Part shown: piece after piece, positions 36,737-45,386 of the stretch
Numbering within the stretch: the stretch's first letter is position 1
Layout of the letters: every line of letters starts with the position of its first letter
NCBI GenBank assembly: GCA_003797895.1
Contig: RKQB01000004.1
Span: forward strand, 310,001-374,000
Source: Cyclobacteriaceae bacterium YHN15
GTDB taxonomy: Bacteria > Bacteroidota > Bacteroidia > Cytophagales > Cyclobacteriaceae
Direction: 5' to 3'
Length of the DNA: 64,000 nucleotides
Made by a program: the position numbers and the translations under genes
The notes under the pieces: model-generated
The model's database searches: none
The model's input: the letters and a program-made list of their open reading frames with translations, nothing else
What the model was told of the DNA's origin: nothing

Positions 36737-38029
36737 TTAACTTATTTTTAAGATATCCTGACCAATGTCTTTTCTGAAATACCTATCCTTCCAGTGAATT
36801 TCGGAAACTACATTGTAGGCATTTTGTAAGGCATCTTCTACTGAATTTCCCATACCTGTGATTGCCAATACTCTACCTCCATTTGTGATAATTTCACCTA
36901 AGGAATTTAATTTGGTACCTGCATGGAAGACAATGGCTTTATTTTTATTGACAATGTTAAGTCCGTCAATTTTATTTCCTTTTTCATAATCTCCTGGATA
37001 ACCTCCTGCTACCATTACCACAGTTGTGGTAGTGAATTCATGGAGTTCAAAAGGGTAATTTTCCAGATTGAATGTTCCCATAGCATGCAATAAATCCAAA
37101 AAATCACTTTTGATTCTTGGAATAACTGCCTGGGTTTCGGGATCACCCATCCTTACATTATATTCAATGACATAGGGATCACCATTTACATTCATTAGGC
37201 CGATGAAAAGGAAACCGGTATACTTGATTTTTTCTTCTTCCAAACCCTTGATAGTGGGTATGACAATCCTTCTTTCAACTTTTTCAAGAAACTTTTTATC
37301 GGCAAAAGGAACTGGACTAACAGCCCCCATACCTCCTGTATTGAGTCCTGTATCCCTTTCTCCGATTCTTTTATAGTCTTTGGCTTCAGGTAAAATCCGG
37401 TAGCTTTTTCCATCAGTAGCCACAAAAACCGACAATTCTATACCATCCAAAAACTGTTCTATTACCACTTTTTCAGAAGCTTCTCCAAATTTAGCTTCCA
37501 AGAGCATTTCTTTCAAGATCCGGGAAGCCTCATCATGACTTTGGCAAATCAACACTCCTTTTCCTGCTGCCAAACCATCTGCTTTCAATACAATAGGAAG
37601 ATCTTGTTGGTTTATGTAAGCCAAACCATCTTCTATATTGGCTTTGGTGAATGTTCTTGATGCGGCTGTAGGGATACCATGCCTTTCCATGAATTGTTTG
37701 GAAAAGTCTTTCGATCCTTCCAGTCTTGCACCCTGCTTGCCAGGTCCAATGATAGGGATGTGGCTAATGGAAGTGTTGTTTGTAAAATAATCCACAATGC
37801 CTTTAACCAAGGGTTCTTCCGGGCCAACCACCACCAAGTCTATTTGTTGTTCAAGGACAAAATTGGCAATCCCTTCGAAATCCGTTACAGATAAATTGAC
37901 ATTGGTAGCTATTTGATCTGTCCCTGCATTTCCGGGAGCTACAAAAAGTTGTGTACAATTCTGACTGTTTATAATTTTCCAGGCAAAGGCGTGTTCCCGT
38001 CCTCCGCCGCCCAACAATAATATATTCAT
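36737..38029 (-). CDS. purD: Phosphoribosylamine-glycine ligase
   Basis: An ATP-grasp enzyme that joins glycine to phosphoribosylamine in purine synthesis. The 430-residue length is standard. Motifs include LLLGGGGREHAFAWK at the N-terminus, KADGLAAGKGV near 165, GGMGAVSPVP near 232 and the metal-binding EYNVRMGDPETQ near 290. It sits between recQ and ricT on the same strand with short gaps. No other pur gene is in the window. Confidence 0.96.
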   Translation of the reverse strand: MNILLLGGGGREHAFAWKIINSQNCTQLFVAPGNAGTDQIATNVNLSVTDFEGIANFVLEQQIDLVVVGPEEPLVKGIVDYFTNNTSISHIPIIGPGKQGARLEGSKDFSKQFMERHGIPTAASRTFTKANIEDGLAYINQQDLPIVLKADGLAAGKGVLICQSHDEASRILKEMLLEAKFGEASEKVVIEQFLDGIELSVFVATDGKSYRILPEAKDYKRIGERDTGLNTGGMGAVSPVPFADKKFLEKVERRIVIPTIKGLEEEKIKYTGFLFIGLMNVNGDPYVIEYNVRMGDPETQAVIPRIKSDFLDLLHAMGTFNLENYPFELHEFTTTTVVMVAGGYPGDYEKGNKIDGLNIVNKNKAIVFHAGTKLNSLGEIITNGGRVLAITGMGNSVEDALQNAYNVVSEIHWKDRYFRKDIGQDILKIS

Positions 38030-38044
38030 TTATTAATTCCTTTT

Positions 38045-40273
38045 TTAGTTAGCGTGTTCCGAAATAAACTTAATTCGGTAAACACGGATTTCCTCCTCAG
38101 CAAAATCCTCATCCTCCAATTCCTGAAGTGCAACGCGGATATTATCCGTGTCAGCAGTCATGAAATAATCATGGAGTGCTTCTTCTCTCTCTTCGTCCAT
38201 GATGTTTTCTATGTAGTAGTTGATATTCAATTTGGTACCACTGTAAATGATCTGCTCTATCTCCTGCAGCAGTTCCTGCATGCTCAAATTCAGGTTTTCG
38301 GCAATTTCATCCAAATCAATTTTTCTGTCCACTTGTTGGATGATGGATATCTTTACTTTCGAACGTGTACCGGATGTTTTAACTACTACATCAGAGGCTG
38401 TTATAATATCATTCTCTTCTACATAATTTTCAATGAGTTTGAGGAATGAAGTACCAAATTTAGCCACTTTTCCCATACCAACACCATTGATTTGGGCCAA
38501 TTCTTCCCTACTTGTAGGGTATACTGTGGCCATTTCTTCCAATGATGGATCCTGGAAGATCACATAGGGCGGCAACCCTTTTGCTTTTGCCACCTTTTTT
38601 CTTTCCGCCTTTAATAGTTCAAATAGTTTCTCATCATATGCGATGCCACCAGCTGATGGTGCTTCATCCTGCACATCATTTTCAAGCATTTCTTCAAAAT
38701 TGTGATCTTTGCAAAACCAAATGGAGTAGGGGGCATCAAGAAATTTCTCTCCCTTGGCCGTTATTTTGATTATGCCGTAATTTTCTATGTCTTTCTCAAG
38801 AAAACCTCCTATCAGGGCTTGCCTTATCACCGTTTTCCAAAGCCTTTCATCATCTTCTTTTCCCCGGCCGAAGACACTAAGTTTGTCGTGCTTATAGCTC
38901 AGAATATAATCATTGCTTTCCCCTCTGATTACATTCACAATATGATCCATATTGAATCTGTTATTGGTTTCCTTGACTGCTTCAATGGCTGCAGTTAAGT
39001 AGTCTATACCTTCAAACTTTTCTTTTGGTTTTTTACAGTTATCGCAATAGCCACAATCCTCTTCCATCATTTCACCGAAATAATGTAGAAGGAATTTTCT
39101 ACGGCAAACTGAACTTTCGGCATAAGCTGCCATTTCCTGAAGCAGGATTTTAGAATTTTCTCTTTCAGTTACAGGCTTGTCTTTATTGAATTTCTCCAAT
39201 TTTACAATGTCTTCATACTTGTAAAACATAAGACAATGTCCCTCAAGCCCATCTCTGCCTGCCCGTCCTGTCTCCTGATAGTAGCCTTCTAAGGATTTTG
39301 GTACATCATAATGGATTACATACCGAACATCAGGCTTGTCAATGCCCATACCAAAAGCAATAGTGGCTACAATTACATCCACTTCTTCATTCAGAAAATC
39401 ATCCTGGTTTTTTACACGGACGCTTTGGTCAAGCCCGGCATGATAAGGAGCTGCTTTGACTCCGTTTACTTTTAGTAGATCAGCAATTTCTTCAACTTTT
39501 TTCCTGCTCAAACAATAGATTATACCCGATTTTCCTTTATGGGATTTAATGTATTTGATGATTTGTTTTTTTGTCTCGTTTTTGATTTTTGGCCTTACTT
39601 CATAATATAGGTTGGTCCTGTTGAAGGAGGATTTGTACAGATCAGCCTCTTCCATCTGAAGATTGCGCTGAATATCCTGCTGAACCTTGGGTGTTGCAGT
39701 GGCTGTCAGGGCGATCACTGGGAGATCGGGCCCTATTTGGGCAATGATGGATTTGATTTTTCTGTACTCAGGCCTAAAATCATGACCCCATTCTGATATA
39801 CAATGGGCTTCATCAATGGCTACAAAACTCAGCTTGGCATCCTTCAGGAATAAAACATTTTCTTCCTTGGTCAAGGATTCAGGTGCTACGTAAAGTAACT
39901 TGGTTTTACCTGAAATCACTTCCTTTTTCACCTTATTCGTCTCTGATTTATTCAGGGTAGAATTTAGAAAATGTGCATTTATCCCAAAGGCATTCAGTTG
40001 ATCAACCTGGTTTTTCATTAAAGCAATCAGGGGGGATATGACAATTGCTGTTCCCTCTTTGATTACAGCAGGTAGCTGATAACACAGTGATTTACCAGCT
40101 CCAGTTGGCATGATCACAAATGTGTTGTTTCCCTTTAAAATGTTTTCTATAATAGGTTCTTGGTTACCTCTAAACTGGCTAAAACCAAATATTTTTTTTA
40201 AGTTATCTTTGACGAATTGATCCACAGCAAATTTAAATTTTAATGTTGCTCCTCCTGGGTTTGTAATAAGCAA
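38045..40273 (-). CDS. recQ: ATP-dependent DNA helicase RecQ
   Basis: A 3'-5' DNA repair helicase of up to 742 residues. Walker A is MPTGAGKSLCYQ, the DEAH box is IDEAHCISEWGHDFRP, the C-terminal helicase motif is GRAGRDG, zinc Cys are in CRRK and CGYCDNC, followed by an RQC winged helix, an HRDC domain (about residues 555-635) and an extra C-terminal helix-turn-helix (LDEIAENLNLSMQELL). No ATG lies near the N-terminus: the frame opens at TTG 40273, and GTG 40225 is the other candidate. A TAnnTTTG box is about 40 bases upstream. Confidence 0.94.
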   Translation of the reverse strand: MLITNPGGATLKFKFAVDQFVKDNLKKIFGFSQFRGNQEPIIENILKGNNTFVIMPTGAGKSLCYQLPAVIKEGTAIVISPLIALMKNQVDQLNAFGINAHFLNSTLNKSETNKVKKEVISGKTKLLYVAPESLTKEENVLFLKDAKLSFVAIDEAHCISEWGHDFRPEYRKIKSIIAQIGPDLPVIALTATATPKVQQDIQRNLQMEEADLYKSSFNRTNLYYEVRPKIKNETKKQIIKYIKSHKGKSGIIYCLSRKKVEEIADLLKVNGVKAAPYHAGLDQSVRVKNQDDFLNEEVDVIVATIAFGMGIDKPDVRYVIHYDVPKSLEGYYQETGRAGRDGLEGHCLMFYKYEDIVKLEKFNKDKPVTERENSKILLQEMAAYAESSVCRRKFLLHYFGEMMEEDCGYCDNCKKPKEKFEGIDYLTAAIEAVKETNNRFNMDHIVNVIRGESNDYILSYKHDKLSVFGRGKEDDERLWKTVIRQALIGGFLEKDIENYGIIKITAKGEKFLDAPYSIWFCKDHNFEEMLENDVQDEAPSAGGIAYDEKLFELLKAERKKVAKAKGLPPYVIFQDPSLEEMATVYPTSREELAQINGVGMGKVAKFGTSFLKLIENYVEENDIITASDVVVKTSGTRSKVKISIIQQVDRKIDLDEIAENLNLSMQELLQEIEQIIYSGTKLNINYYIENIMDEEREEALHDYFMTADTDNIRVALQELEDEDFAEEEIRVYRIKFISEHAN

Positions 40274-40313
40274 TGGGTATTTCTATCTCCCTTTATACAA
40301 ATCTAATGATTAC

Positions 40314-40321
40314 CAAAGGTA
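40314..40321 (-). promoter_or_regulatory. Candidate -7 box for recQ
   Basis: On the minus strand this reads TACCTTTG, an exact TAnnTTTG match. A leader of about 35 bases to the TTG start would follow. No well-spaced -33 element is visible. Confidence 0.35.
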
Positions 40322-40467
40322 TTTTTGAAGTTAACAAAAAATATTAAAACAAATACTAAAAAATTTTTCCAAAAGCATATCGAATTTAAAGAAATAAAAA
40401 TTGAAGATGTAAGACGGGTGTTTGTTTGGTTTTTATTTGCCCATCTTTTATTTAAAAAAGTTTTAAA

Positions 40468-40481
40468 TTGTTAATTAACAA
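40468..40481. repeat. Perfect 14-bp palindrome TTGTTAATTAACAA
   Basis: A self-complementary site in the recQ-manC divergent region, about 220 bases before manC and 195 before recQ. Its form suits a dimeric regulator. Confidence 0.4.
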
Positions 40482-40701
40482 CAAATTATATACATGAATT
40501 ATAATTTAATTCAATAAAAATCGGTAATTTCTAGTGGAATTTAAATTCACCTGGAATCGGCTTTATTGTGTGTCAAAAAGAATCTAAGAAAATAGGTAAG
40601 CTTGGGGAAATTACACGATTGGTATTGCCCAAATGATGTGAATTTCATTGGATTTTTTCATATTCAGGACTTATTGAAGAAGGGAGCTATATTTTAAATT
40701 A

Positions 40702-41775
40702 ATGGAGGAAAAACCTTATATCGTTATCATGGCAGGGGGAATTGGTTCCCGTTTTTGGCCCTACAGCAGGAACAATAGGCCAAAGCAGTTTTTGGACATT
40801 TTGGGTACAGGCAGGACACTATTACAAATGACCTATGACAGGTTTGTTAAGTTCTCTGATAAAAGCCTTTTTTATGTGGTTACCAACAGGAATTATTTCC
40901 AATTGGTTAAAGAGCAATTGCCCGAAATCCCAGTCAACCAAATTCTTACAGAGCCATTAAGAAGAAATACAGCAACCTGTGTAGCCTATGCCAGTTATAA
41001 AATAGCACAAACTTACCCAGATGCAAAAATCATTGTTACTCCTGCGGACCACCTGATTATACAGGAAGAGAATTTCAAAGATAAAATCAATATAGCGTTG
41101 AATGCTTGTGTGGAAGGAGATAAGTTGATCACTATAGGCATTAAACCCAATAGGCCGGAAACGGGATATGGATATATTCAATTTATTTCGGAACCTGGAA
41201 ATCCTGTAAAAAAGGTCAAAACTTTTACCGAAAAGCCAAATAGCAAATTGGCCAAAATGTTTTTGGAAAGCGGAGATTTTGTTTGGAATTCAGGTATTTT
41301 CGTATGGAAAGTAGGGAGTATAATCAAGGCATTTGAAAAATACATGCCTGATGTAGCTGAAGTATTTGAAGAAGGCATTGCTTTTTACAATAAAAAGGAG
41401 GAAGAAGTCTTTACCCAAAAAGCCTACTCCCTTGTTAAGAATATATCTATTGACCATGGAATCATGGAAAAGTCAGACGAGGTTTACATGGTAATGGGAG
41501 ATTTTGGATGGTCTGATCTGGGTTCTTGGATGAGCTTATACGAAAACAAATCAAAGGATGATTTCAATAATGTAATTGATGCCAATGCCTTGCTTTATGA
41601 TACAGAAAACTGTTATGTAAAAGTTAATATGGATAAATTGGTTGTCATTCAAGGCTTGGACAATTATCTCATCAACGAAAGCGAAAATGTCTTGTTGATT
41701 TGTAAGCTGGATTCGGAAAGGAAATTCAGGGTTTTTGTTCAGGATGCAAAGGGAAAAGGTGAAGATTTTGTATAA
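40702..41775 (+). CDS. manC: Mannose-1-phosphate guanylyltransferase (second copy)
   Basis: A 357-residue GDP-mannose-forming enzyme. The signature GGIGSRFWPYSRNNRPKQF is at about residues 12-30, with TPADHL near 114, FTEKP, WNSGIF and MEKSDEVY later. It is a single-domain form like the copy at 4698 but a clearly different sequence. It is joined to the MazG-like gene by a TAATG overlap, so it leads a four-gene operon that ends at a terminator at 42848. Confidence 0.93.
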   Translation: MEEKPYIVIMAGGIGSRFWPYSRNNRPKQFLDILGTGRTLLQMTYDRFVKFSDKSLFYVVTNRNYFQLVKEQLPEIPVNQILTEPLRRNTATCVAYASYKIAQTYPDAKIIVTPADHLIIQEENFKDKINIALNACVEGDKLITIGIKPNRPETGYGYIQFISEPGNPVKKVKTFTEKPNSKLAKMFLESGDFVWNSGIFVWKVGSIIKAFEKYMPDVAEVFEEGIAFYNKKEEEVFTQKAYSLVKNISIDHGIMEKSDEVYMVMGDFGWSDLGSWMSLYENKSKDDFNNVIDANALLYDTENCYVKVNMDKLVVIQGLDNYLINESENVLLICKLDSERKFRVFVQDAKGKGEDFV

Positions 41776-42113
41776 TGAAAAAAGAAATTTCAATAGCAGA
41801 AGCGCAACAGATGGTTGATGATTGGATCAACACAGTTGGGGTCCGGTATTTCAATGAGCTTACCAATACAGCCATTTTGATGGAGGAAGTAGGTGAGTTG
41901 GCGAGGATAATGGCTAGAAGATATGGGGAACAATCATTCAAGGAATCCGAAAAAGACAAAGATCTTGCGGATGAAATGGCGGATGTTCTTTGGGTATTGA
42001 TCTGTTTGGCCAATCAAACTGGAGTGAATCTCACGGAAGCCATCCAAAAGAATTTTGAGAAAAAAAATATCCGGGACAAAAACCGGCATAAAGAGAACAA
42101 AAAGCTGTGTTAA
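41775..42113 (+). CDS. MazG-like nucleotide pyrophosphohydrolase
   Basis: A 112-residue all-alpha NTP-PPase. The metal-binding pattern EEVGE (about 37-41) and DLADEMADVLW (about 63-73) gives the E-E-x2-E ... E-x2-D set of the family. Its likely role is removing non-canonical or excess NTPs. It overlaps manC by one base, indicating coupling. Length is typical of single-domain MazG-like proteins. Confidence 0.85.
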   Translation: MKKEISIAEAQQMVDDWINTVGVRYFNELTNTAILMEEVGELARIMARRYGEQSFKESEKDKDLADEMADVLWVLICLANQTGVNLTEAIQKNFEKKNIRDKNRHKENKKLC

Positions 42114-42145
42114 CAAATAATTTCAATAAGCAAAATAATATAGCC

Positions 42146-42691
42146 ATGAAAAATTTAATTATAAGATACTTATCGGTTTTCTTTTTCATTATCACGTCAG
42201 CCTGCTCGGAAGATGACAATCCTGATCCACCTTTAAAATATTTTTATGGAAATTATAATTTGCAGGCCATCACAGGTGGCATTTCAATGGATTTTAATAA
42301 TAATGGACAGTCTTCGCCGAATTTACTATCAGAAATTGAGGAACTCCAAGGGGAATTGACCATTCGTATGGCATTTACAAATGATAATACCGAGGAGATG
42401 AATTTCTCCATTATGGAAGCCAATGTACAGACGGAATTTGAAGGTGTTCCTATAATCAGGTTTTCCCCGCTGCCCATCAGAACTTTTGTGACTTTTGATC
42501 AACAAAAAGACGAATTCATTTTGAGGGAACAGATCCCATCCGTTTTGGAGAATGCGGAATTCCAACAAATTGTTTTAGTAGATCAATTGACCTTGGATAT
42601 TACCTATTCCCAAAGAATGTATAATTATTTGACCGATCAATGGCTCATCATTCCTGTCACTTACAGATTTGTAAGAGGGCTTTTGAGCTGA
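42146..42691 (+). CDS. Hypothetical lipoprotein
   Basis: The ATG at 42146 gives 181 residues. The signal peptide [22 protein letters not shown] ends in a lipobox with Cys at about 20. The mature part is a predicted beta-rich domain with no recognised family. An ORF reaching 42107 exists but would put the signal inside. It follows the MazG-like gene and overlaps the DUF2256 gene by one base. Confidence 0.75.
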   Translation: MKNLIIRYLSVFFFIITSACSEDDNPDPPLKYFYGNYNLQAITGGISMDFNNNGQSSPNLLSEIEELQGELTIRMAFTNDNTEEMNFSIMEANVQTEFEGVPIIRFSPLPIRTFVTFDQQKDEFILREQIPSVLENAEFQQIVLVDQLTLDITYSQRMYNYLTDQWLIIPVTYRFVRGLLS

Positions 42692-42840
42692 TGAAAAAAG
42701 AATTTTTACCTTTCAAAATCTGTCCGGTATGCCAGCGTCCGTTTTCTTGGAGGAAAAAATGGCAAAAAAATTGGGAATCCGTAAAATACTGTTCCAAAAA
42801 ATGTTCCTCTACCAAAGCAGACCCTGAACAGAAATCCTAA
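42691..42840 (+). CDS. DUF2256-type small zinc-ribbon protein
   Basis: A 49-residue basic protein with two Cys pairs, CPVC and CSKKC, and the pattern RPFSWRKKW and W-x3-KYCSKKC diagnostic of DUF2256. The start ATG overlaps the preceding stop (TGATG). Probably zinc-binding; function unknown. Last gene before a strong terminator. Confidence 0.8.
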   Translation: MKKEFLPFKICPVCQRPFSWRKKWQKNWESVKYCSKKCSSTKADPEQKS

Positions 42841-42847
42841 AGATAAT

Positions 42848-42887
42848 TATTTCCAATAGTTTGCCAATGACAAAACTATTGGAAATA
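42848..42887. terminator. Bidirectional intrinsic terminator
   Basis: Perfect 15-bp arms (TATTTCCAATAGTTT and its complement) around a 10-base loop, between the convergent DUF2256 gene and the metalloprotease. An A/T-rich tail is on each side. Confidence 0.85.
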
Positions 42888-42894
42888 AAAACCA

Positions 42895-45324
42895 TTAATA
42901 ATTGAAGTCGCAGCTCATATCATCGCTTCCGATGGGAGCTCCATCAGGTATTGAGATAGGGGAGGGACTGCTGAGCTCTTCCGGTAATTGCAAATAGGCG
43001 TTTATTTTTTCACTTAAATAAATTTTGAAATCAGCCGATTGAATACTTTCATTTCCATTTATTGGTTTGGAGTTCAGATCTTTCAAGTGTTTCCTACAGA
43101 TGGCACGTACCGGAGCAGTTGCCTGTGGGTTTTTGGACAAGGTGATGAGATTGTCCACCAGTTTGTTTTGGGTCATCATCCTAACTTCTTTTTCATAATT
43201 TGACTCTTTATTCTGGGCAAATACAGTATTGGTGACCTTCGTTAAAACTTCAGCAAAAGAGGGAAGGCCTGAGTCGAATAACTTCTGTTGATGTAAGCGA
43301 TTGGCCCTTCCTGCATCGAAAAGAAAGCTGAAGGTCATATCAACCACATTTTCAGCAGGGGCTAAGGGATCAAAATTCAGCCCATTTCTTGAAGGGAAAG
43401 TCTCTCTTGTTCTGTCATACCCCATTGGCCTGGGCGGTAGTCTGTTAATGAGATATTCGGGCAAAACCAATTGGGCTGGCTGTATGGTGTAGATCAAAGC
43501 ATCCAAGGCTTTATTCTGTTTGGCAGCATCCAGTCTGCTTTGATTTCTTTGGTTATCTCCTTTGATTTTGTAAGTATAATCCAAGCCACCAATCAACTTG
43601 GAAGTTGCCTCGACTTGGTAGCGGTGCATAAGGTAGAGTGGGGCTAAAACTTCTTCCATCAAAGCTTCCGGCTGGTTGTTATCAATAGTATTCAAACCAA
43701 ATGATTGAAGTTTTTCAGCCCTGATTTCCATCATTCTCATCAATTCCTCACTGGCGGATTCCCCATTATCCCAAAGGTGAGCTGTGCCATGGCTTCCGCT
43801 TGGATGTCTTGCATCTGTGTCAGATATGAAGGTATGTCCGGCAGAGTAAGTGTCTTCCAGCATTTTGTTTAGAAAATCCTTTTCATTTAGCCCATTTGGA
43901 ACCGTTGCATAACCATATTTGATGGCCCATTTATCCCAATCTCCGATTTTATCATCATAGGCATTCGACATGTCAATCTTGCCTTTCTTGTCCATTGTGA
44001 TCAGAGGGTATGGATAATCCATGACGGAAGCCCTATTCGTGGGGGAAGACGCATAAGCATGGGCCAAGCCAATGGTATGACCGATTTCGTGGGCGGAAAG
44101 TTGTCTTAGTCTTGCCAAAGCCATTTCAAGCATTTCCGGGTTTTTTGGTTTGCCATCTTCAAAGGGTTGAAGAAGTCCCTGGGCAATCAAATAATCCTGT
44201 CTTACTCTCAAAGAACCCAAGGTTACATGTCCTTTAATGATTTCGCCTGTTCTTGGATCCCTGACAGATGAGCCATAGGACCAGCCTCTGGTGGACCTAT
44301 GTACCCATTGAATGACATTGTATCTTACATCCATAGGATCCATGTCCTCAGGTGCCAGCTCCACCCTGTAGGCATTTTTGAAACCGGCAGCCTCAAATGC
44401 TGCTGCCCACCAATTTCCACCTTCCAAAAGCGCAGAACGAACCGGTTCAGGAGTCCCTCTATCCAGATAATATACAATGGGTTTTACAGGCTCAGAAATT
44501 TCAGCACTGGGATCTTTCTTTTCCAACCTATGCCTGGAAATAAATTTTTTCTCCATAAGATCTCCAATTGGCGTAGTGAAGTCCATATAAGCGATATGGA
44601 AATACCCTGACCGTGGATCAAATTCCCGCGGTTCATATCCTTCTTCAGGTAATTTGATAAAGGAATGCCTTTGTCTGACAGTTACAGCCTCAGGAGTGGG
44701 AGTAACAGAACGGATGTAATTTCCCGAAGGAGTACCAACTACAGTGATCACCGCTTCCACTTCCGTATTTTCAGGGAAATTTTTAGTCATAGGAGGATAA
44801 ATAGCCGACCTAGAAGCCTCAGGTTTATAAGTGCCCTGTTTGGCTCTTGCCAGTTTTTCGGCCACATTGTGGGAATCCTGTAGATAAAAAGTGGTGGCAT
44901 CCACCAAATATTTGTTTTCCTCAGTCTGACTGATATCAAAACCCCAAAGTACTGATTCTGCGAAAGCATCCCTTACAGATTTTACTTCTGCAGGATTATC
45001 ACTGTAGGCCCTAAAATCATAATTCTTGTGGACCAATAGGAGTTTATTCCCGGCTTTCCTAAACTCTACAATCCTTGTCCTTCCCAGTTGTCCCCGATCA
45101 AGTCCTATATCATTGGATCCTATACCTGCAGGCATGGAATTGACATATAGGAATTCATGGTCCAGTTTGTCGATTTCCAGATAAATTTTCCCCTTGTCTT
45201 CATCGGTATAAAATGTAATAAATCCTTCTTTTTTGGACAGCTTACTTTTATCAATGCTCTGGGAAAAAGTCGGGTTAATGGAATAAAGTCCAAGACAAAA
45301 GATCAATAGTATTGTTTTTTTCAT
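42895..45324 (-). CDS. Secreted zinc-dependent metalloprotease (metzincin, DUF4953/DUF5117 type)
   Basis: An 809-residue exported protein with a signal peptide (MKKTILLIFCLGLYS, cleaved near TFSQS). The zinc site HEIGHTIGLAH is at residues 412-422, the full HExxHxxGxxH, and a downstream MDYPYP with Met fits a Met-turn. This family is common in Bacteroidota. Targets are unknown. It stands alone between a bidirectional terminator and the envelope gene pair upstream. Confidence 0.9.
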   Translation of the reverse strand: MKKTILLIFCLGLYSINPTFSQSIDKSKLSKKEGFITFYTDEDKGKIYLEIDKLDHEFLYVNSMPAGIGSNDIGLDRGQLGRTRIVEFRKAGNKLLLVHKNYDFRAYSDNPAEVKSVRDAFAESVLWGFDISQTEENKYLVDATTFYLQDSHNVAEKLARAKQGTYKPEASRSAIYPPMTKNFPENTEVEAVITVVGTPSGNYIRSVTPTPEAVTVRQRHSFIKLPEEGYEPREFDPRSGYFHIAYMDFTTPIGDLMEKKFISRHRLEKKDPSAEISEPVKPIVYYLDRGTPEPVRSALLEGGNWWAAAFEAAGFKNAYRVELAPEDMDPMDVRYNVIQWVHRSTRGWSYGSSVRDPRTGEIIKGHVTLGSLRVRQDYLIAQGLLQPFEDGKPKNPEMLEMALARLRQLSAHEIGHTIGLAHAYASSPTNRASVMDYPYPLITMDKKGKIDMSNAYDDKIGDWDKWAIKYGYATVPNGLNEKDFLNKMLEDTYSAGHTFISDTDARHPSGSHGTAHLWDNGESASEELMRMMEIRAEKLQSFGLNTIDNNQPEALMEEVLAPLYLMHRYQVEATSKLIGGLDYTYKIKGDNQRNQSRLDAAKQNKALDALIYTIQPAQLVLPEYLINRLPPRPMGYDRTRETFPSRNGLNFDPLAPAENVVDMTFSFLFDAGRANRLHQQKLFDSGLPSFAEVLTKVTNTVFAQNKESNYEKEVRMMTQNKLVDNLITLSKNPQATAPVRAICRKHLKDLNSKPINGNESIQSADFKIYLSEKINAYLQLPEELSSPSPISIPDGAPIGSDDMSCDFNY

Positions 45325-45386
45325 GATAGGTGGTTTTGTTTCGAAGTTAAAAAAAAGGTCTGATAAGGTGATACCGATAATGGAAA

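Larger units (their letters stand above)
40274..40701. promoter_or_regulatory. Divergent upstream region between recQ and the second manC
   Basis: No gene is seen in these 428 bases. It contains a candidate recQ -7 box (40314-40321, minus strand) and a perfect 14-bp palindrome at 40468-40481. Confidence 0.4.
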
